Assembly (NCBI GenBank): GCA_016873525.1
Contig: VGXD01000060.1
Location: forward strand, 1 to 9,649
Source: Nitrospira sp.
Lineage (GTDB): Bacteria; Nitrospirota; Nitrospiria; Nitrospirales; Nitrospiraceae
Length of the DNA: 9,649 nucleotides
Direction of reading: 5' to 3'
Positions 5,980 to 9,649 of the stretch are shown here, one piece after another; the stretch's first letter is position 1, and every line of letters starts with the position of its first letter. The translations under genes and the position numbers were made by a program. Under the pieces are notes generated by a model. That model saw only the letters and a program-made list of their open reading frames with translations, was not told the DNA's origin and made no database searches.

Positions 5980-5987
5980 AGGAGGGG
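5980..5987 (+). promoter_or_regulatory. Ribosome binding site deciding the GTG start of nrdJ
   Basis: AGGAGGGG precedes GTG 5994 by about 6-8 bases. It is the only strong Shine-Dalgarno near the start. The GTG gives the N-terminus MRIERRFTQKGQSPYAGI expected for long-form NrdJ. Confidence 0.75.
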
Positions 5988-5993
5988 AGCATT

Positions 5994-8900
5994 GTGAGGA
6001 TTGAACGCCGATTTACTCAGAAGGGACAGAGTCCTTACGCGGGTATTCCGTTCGCGAAGCGTTCCTCTGAAATCAAGAATCCCGACGGCTCGACGGTCTT
6101 CAAACTGGACAATATCGACGTCCCGGAGCGGTGGACTCAACTGGCCATCGACATCCTCGCGCAGAAGTATTTCCGCAAGGCGGGCGTTCCCCAAACCGGC
6201 CCCGACGGACAGCCCCTCCTCGGTGAAGACGGCAAGCCGGTGCTGGGCGGCGAGCGCGATGCGCGCCAGGTGTTCAACCGGATGGCCGGGTGCTGGACCT
6301 ATTGGGGCAAGACCCACGGGTACTTCCACAAGGAGGAGGATGCCACGGCCTTCTACGACGAACTCTGCTACATGTTGGCCCGGCAGATGGCGGCCCCCAA
6401 CTCGCCGCAGTGGTTCAATACCGGCCTGCACTACGCCTACGGCCTCTCCGGCCCCTCGCAAGGCCATTACTACGTGGACCCGGAGACGCACCAGATGGTG
6501 AAGGCCGCCAACGCTTTCGAGCATCCGCAGCCCCATGCCTGCTTTATCCAGTCGATCGACGACGACCTGGTCAATGAAAACGGCATCATGGATCTGTGGG
6601 TGCGGGAAGCGAGGCTGTTCAAGTACGGGTCCGGCACCGGGACGAACTTCTCCAAATTGCGCGGGGAAAACGAGCCGCTTTCCGGCGGTGGGAAGTCATC
6701 GGGTTTGATGTCCTTCCTGAAGATCGGCGATCGGGCCGCCGGCGCCATCAAGTCCGGCGGGACGACGAGGCGCGCGGCCAAAATGGTCTGTCTGGACCTG
6801 GACCATCCCGACATCGAGGAGTTCATCGACTGGAAGGTGATCGAGGAGCAAAAAGTCGCCGCCATGGTGACCGGCTCCAAGGTCTGCGCGCAGCGCCTGA
6901 ACGCCGTGCTGAAGGCCTGCCACATGCCGGCGGGCCAAGGCGCGCCGGTGGAGACGGATCCGGAGAAGAACCCCGCGCTCAAGAAGGCGATCCGCGAGGC
7001 CAGGCTGTCGGCGGTGTCGGAGGCCTATATCCAGCGGATGTTCGCCTATGCCCACGAGGGGTTCACGCATTTCGACTTCCACGAATACGACACGAACTGG
7101 GACGGCAAGGCCTATCAGACCGTGTCGGGGCAGAATTCCAACAACAGCGTGCGGATTCCCAACGCCTTCTTCGAAGCCCTGGAGGAGGACGGAGACTGGG
7201 CGCTTCGGCGCCGGGTCGACGGCAAGGCCATCAAGACGATCAAGGCCCGCGAACTCTGGGACAAGATCGCCTGGGCCGCCTGGATCTGCGCCGATCCCGG
7301 CACGCAGTACGACACGACGATCAATGAGTGGCACACCTGTCCGGAGGACGGCCGGATCAACGCCTCGAATCCCTGCGTCACCGGCGACACGCTCGTCGCG
7401 ACCGCGGACGGCTGGCAGAGAATCGATGAACTGGTCGGCAAGACCGTCCGGATCATCGGGGCGGATGGCCAGCCTCACCTGGTTACGAAGGTGTTTCCCA
7501 CGGGCCGCAAACCGATTTTTGAGCTGACGACGAAGTCCGGATATCGGGTGCGCATTACCGGCGACCATCGGGTGCTCACGGTAAGCCGAGGTGATGTGGC
7601 GGTGCAGGACCTGACCACGGAAGACCGGCTGTTCTTGCAGCGGCCTGGGTTCGGCCGCAGGACATTGCCGGCAAATCTGGCGGTCGGCATCGGAGTGGCG
7701 GTCGGGGACGGCTGTCTCACCCGTTCGATCATCCGTGGCCGCGAGGAAGACATTGTCATCCTGTCGATGCATGCCGATGAGGCAGGGGTCCTGGCCTCGA
7801 TTGCCGAGGCGGTCAATGCCCGGAAGGCGGCCCTCAAGGCGGTCGGATCGGTCGGCCGCAACGACGGCGTGCACGTGACGCGGAGCGCGACCGGCGCCAG
7901 GCTGTCGTTCGGCTCCCGTTCCGTGGTGGATCTGTTCCGCCAACTGGCTGTGCTGGATGAAGGATCGGAGCGGAAGCGGTTCACGCCGGCGGTCTATGAG
8001 CTGGACCGGCCGGCCCTTGCGGCGGTTCTGCGGGGTCTTTTCACCGCAGACGGGACGGTGGCCAACTACGGAGAAAAGTCTCAGTACGTCGCGCTCGATT
8101 CCACCTCGTTGGAGCTTCTGCGCCAGACACAGCTGTTGCTTCTGTCCTTTGGGATCAAATCCAAGCTGTATCAGAACCGCCGGGGCGGGGAAGCCGCCTC
8201 GATGTTGCCGGATGGCCAAGGCGGCACTCGATCCTATCCGGTCCAGGAGATGCATTCACTCCGGATCAGCCGGTCCTCTCGGTTCCTGTTCGAGCGGGAG
8301 ATCGGATTCCATCCGGAAAGCCGCAAAGCCGCGGCTCTCGCTGAACTCAACGTCGAGGTCGGTGCATACAAGGATGAACTGACGGACGAAGTCGCTTCGA
8401 TTGAGCCGGCCGGCGACGAAGAGGTTTTTGATTTGACCGAGGAAGCGACGCACCACTTTGTCGCGGGTGGGCTCGTGGTCCACAATTGCTCGGAGTACAT
8501 GTTCCTGGACGACACCGCGTGCAACTTGGCCAGCCTCAACCTGGGCGAGTTCTACACGGAGGACGGGCAATTCCTCCTGGAGGATTTCCGCCATGCGGTG
8601 CGGCTTTGGACCATCGCGCTGGAGGTCAGCGTGTTGATGGCGTCGTTCCCGAGCAAGGCCATCGCGCAAAAGAGTTTCCAGTACCGGACGTTGGGGCTGG
8701 GCTACGCCAACCTGGGCACCGTGCTCATGCGGCAGGGCATTCCCTACGATTCGCCGAAGGCCTTGGCCATGTGCGGGGCGCTCACGGCGATCCTGACCGG
8801 CGAATCCTATGCCGCCTCGGCCGAGATGGCGGCGGAGTTGGGCCCCTTCGAAGAGTACGCGAGGAACCGAGAGTCCATGCTGCGGGTCATCCGCAATCAC

Positions 8901-9649
8901 CGCCGCGCGGCCTACAACGCGCCGCCGGAGGAATACGAAGGGCTTTCGATCACCCCGAAAGGCATCCAGCCGGAACCCTGCCCGCCGGATATTTTGCTGG
9001 CGGCCCGCCGGGCCTGGGACCGGGCCTTGGAGCTGGGGTCGGCTTATGGATTCCGCAACGCCCAGACCACGGTCATCGCCCCTACCGGCACGATCGGACT
9101 GGTCATGGACTGCGATACGACCGGCATCGAGCCGGACTTCGCCCTCGTCAAGTTCAAGAAACTGGCCGGCGGCGGCTATTTCAAGATCATCAACCAGGGG
9201 CTTCCTCCTGCGCTGGCGACGCTCGGCTACACCGAGGCGCAGAGCCAGGACATCGTCACCTATTGCTCCGGGCGACGGACGCTCAAAGGCGCGCCCTTCA
9301 TCGACCACCAGGCGCTGGAGGCCAAGGGCTTCGACGGCGCGGCACTGGACCGGCTGGAGGCGGCGCTGGGACAGGCCTTCGAAATTCAGTTCGCCTTCAA
9401 CAAGTGGACGCTCGGCGAGGACTTCTGCCGGGAAAAGCTGGGCCTGACCGACGCGCAGTTGAACGATCCGGCCTTCAACATGCTCAAGGCGCTCGGCTTT
9501 ACCCAGGAGCAGATCGTCGTGGCGAACGACTACTGCTGCGGCACCATGACCGTGGAGGGGGCGCCGCACTTGAAGCCCGAACACCTGCCGGTCTTCGACT
9601 GCGCCAACCGCTGCGGCCGGACCGGTCAGCGGTACATCGCCGTGGACGC
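5994..9649 (+). CDS. nrdJ: Adenosylcobalamin-dependent (class II) ribonucleotide reductase, intein-containing, 3' end outside window
   Basis: This enzyme makes deoxyribonucleotides from ribonucleotides with a cobalamin-generated thiyl radical and needs no oxygen. The frame is open to the last base: 460 extein residues, a 371-residue intein, then 387 more extein residues. Motifs in order: PNSPQWFNTG (136-144); HPQPHACFIQS with the first redox Cys (183); FKYGSGTGTNFSKLRGE; IKSGGTTRRAAKM; then N459-P460, split by the intein from C461-S-E463-Y. These give the catalytic Asn, thiyl-radical Cys and Glu. TAC with the second redox Cys (472 after splicing) follows, then PTGTIGLVMDCDTTGIEP (from ~659). 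The spacing matches the Thermotoga class II active site (N320, C322, E324, C333). The closing CANRCGRTGQRYI and the length already reached point to the long form of about 1200 residues, so the C-terminal region is missing here. GTG 5994 has a strong ribosome site. Control by NrdR, possibly DnaA and a leader terminator is suggested upstream. Confidence 0.96.
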   Translation, partial: MRIERRFTQKGQSPYAGIPFAKRSSEIKNPDGSTVFKLDNIDVPERWTQLAIDILAQKYFRKAGVPQTGPDGQPLLGEDGKPVLGGERDARQVFNRMAGCWTYWGKTHGYFHKEEDATAFYDELCYMLARQMAAPNSPQWFNTGLHYAYGLSGPSQGHYYVDPETHQMVKAANAFEHPQPHACFIQSIDDDLVNENGIMDLWVREARLFKYGSGTGTNFSKLRGENEPLSGGGKSSGLMSFLKIGDRAAGAIKSGGTTRRAAKMVCLDLDHPDIEEFIDWKVIEEQKVAAMVTGSKVCAQRLNAVLKACHMPAGQGAPVETDPEKNPALKKAIREARLSAVSEAYIQRMFAYAHEGFTHFDFHEYDTNWDGKAYQTVSGQNSNNSVRIPNAFFEALEEDGDWALRRRVDGKAIKTIKARELWDKIAWAAWICADPGTQYDTTINEWHTCPEDGRINASNPCVTGDTLVATADGWQRIDELVGKTVRIIGADGQPHLVTKVFPTGRKPIFELTTKSGYRVRITGDHRVLTVSRGDVAVQDLTTEDRLFLQRPGFGRRTLPANLAVGIGVAVGDGCLTRSIIRGREEDIVILSMHADEAGVLASIAEAVNARKAALKAVGSVGRNDGVHVTRSATGARLSFGSRSVVDLFRQLAVLDEGSERKRFTPAVYELDRPALAAVLRGLFTADGTVANYGEKSQYVALDSTSLELLRQTQLLLLSFGIKSKLYQNRRGGEAASMLPDGQGGTRSYPVQEMHSLRISRSSRFLFEREIGFHPESRKAAALAELNVEVGAYKDELTDEVASIEPAGDEEVFDLTEEATHHFVAGGLVVHNCSEYMFLDDTACNLASLNLGEFYTEDGQFLLEDFRHAVRLWTIALEVSVLMASFPSKAIAQKSFQYRTLGLGYANLGTVLMRQGIPYDSPKALAMCGALTAILTGESYAASAEMAAELGPFEEYARNRESMLRVIRNHRRAAYNAPPEEYEGLSITPKGIQPEPCPPDILLAARRAWDRALELGSAYGFRNAQTTVIAPTGTIGLVMDCDTTGIEPDFALVKFKKLAGGGYFKIINQGLPPALATLGYTEAQSQDIVTYCSGRRTLKGAPFIDHQALEAKGFDGAALDRLEAALGQAFEIQFAFNKWTLGEDFCREKLGLTDAQLNDPAFNMLKALGFTQEQIVVANDYCCGTMTVEGAPHLKPEHLPVFDCANRCGRTGQRYIAVD
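7374..8486 (+). mobile_element. Full-length intein with LAGLIDADG homing endonuclease inside NrdJ
   Basis: In-frame insert of 371 residues. Splicing motifs: block A CVTGDTLVATADGW with Cys1; block B TGDHRVL (T62, H65); blocks F/G EEVFDLTEEATHHFVAGGLVVHN ending in His370-Asn371, followed by Cys+1. Two LAGLIDADG-type motifs, LAVGIGVAVGDG (102-113) and LRGLFTADG (219-227), carry the catalytic acids D112 and D226, with KRFTPAVY (block D, residues ~201-208) between. All residues needed for splicing and for a two-motif homing endonuclease appear intact, so the element looks active in both roles. It splits N-P from the catalytic C-S-E of NrdJ, so the host's radical Cys is the +1 nucleophile and the enzyme cannot work unspliced. 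Base composition looks like the flanking gene by eye, suggesting a settled element. Inteins in ribonucleotide reductases are well known; whether this allele is new cannot be told here. Confidence 0.95.

Noticed and set aside
5738..5993. Possible cobalamin riboswitch in the leader of a B12-dependent reductase
   Set aside because: No B12-box-like sequence or the usual conserved core segments are visible in the leader; the structures seen are a ribosome-site hairpin and a terminator.
5802..6536. Minus-strand open frame crossing the nrdJ start and leader terminator
   Set aside because: It overlaps the terminator stem and the conserved NrdJ N-terminus, and shows no domain or ribosome site.
6696..8255. 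Long open frame on the minus strand (about 519 codons) opposite nrdJ
   Set aside because: It lies opposite strongly conserved NrdJ and intein codons, has no recognisable domain or good ribosome site, and is typical of GC-rich antisense open frames.
8256..9584. Long open frame on the minus strand (about 442 codons) opposite the 3' part of nrdJ
   Set aside because: Arg/Gly/Ala-rich shadow of the conserved reductase frame with no motif of its own.

Overview
The window is GC-rich and tightly packed, with short gaps, mostly co-directional genes, Shine-Dalgarno sequences of the AGGAGG type, and ATG and GTG starts. The gene set is a long-form adenosylcobalamin-dependent ribonucleotide reductase under NrdR-type control, AmpG, phosphopentomutase, and several small secreted or membrane proteins. 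This suggests a free-living Gram-negative bacterium. The overall flavour resembles Nitrospira-like Nitrospirota, but that is a judgement by eye, not a search result.

Left part (1-3326, all +). The C-terminal part of a class III nucleotide-cyclase-like protein enters from outside the window. A short hairpin follows, then a compact three-gene run: phosphopentomutase (deoB), a RidA/YjgF-family protein and a small secreted protein of unknown function. These three are 11 and 8 bases apart and look like one operon. deoB handles (deoxy)ribose phosphates from nucleoside breakdown, and the RidA-type protein probably has a clean-up role.

Middle (3327-5596). An AmpG-type muropeptide permease (+) converges, with a 3-base gap, on a 97-residue membrane protein (-). 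That protein has a strong Shine-Dalgarno and a good sigma-70-like promoter. Divergent from it is a DUF4359-like secreted or anchored protein.

Right part (5597-9649, +). A 400-base regulatory region leads to nrdJ. It holds, in order, two DnaA-box-like sites and a near-consensus promoter (TTGACA, 17-base spacer, TATATT) overlapped by two NrdR-box-like palindromes 32 bases apart. Next come a leader hairpin that would cover the ribosome site of a 30-codon ORF, that ORF, and a strong intrinsic terminator whose stem begins at the base after the ORF's stop codon. About 75 bases later comes the GTG start of nrdJ. The terminator between the controlled promoter and nrdJ makes this look like an attenuation device or a separate small gene, and it is the most novel-looking part of the window.

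nrdJ runs off the right end. It is interrupted by a 371-residue intein with both LAGLIDADG motifs. The intein sits directly before the catalytic thiyl-radical cysteine, so that cysteine also serves as the +1 splicing nucleophile.
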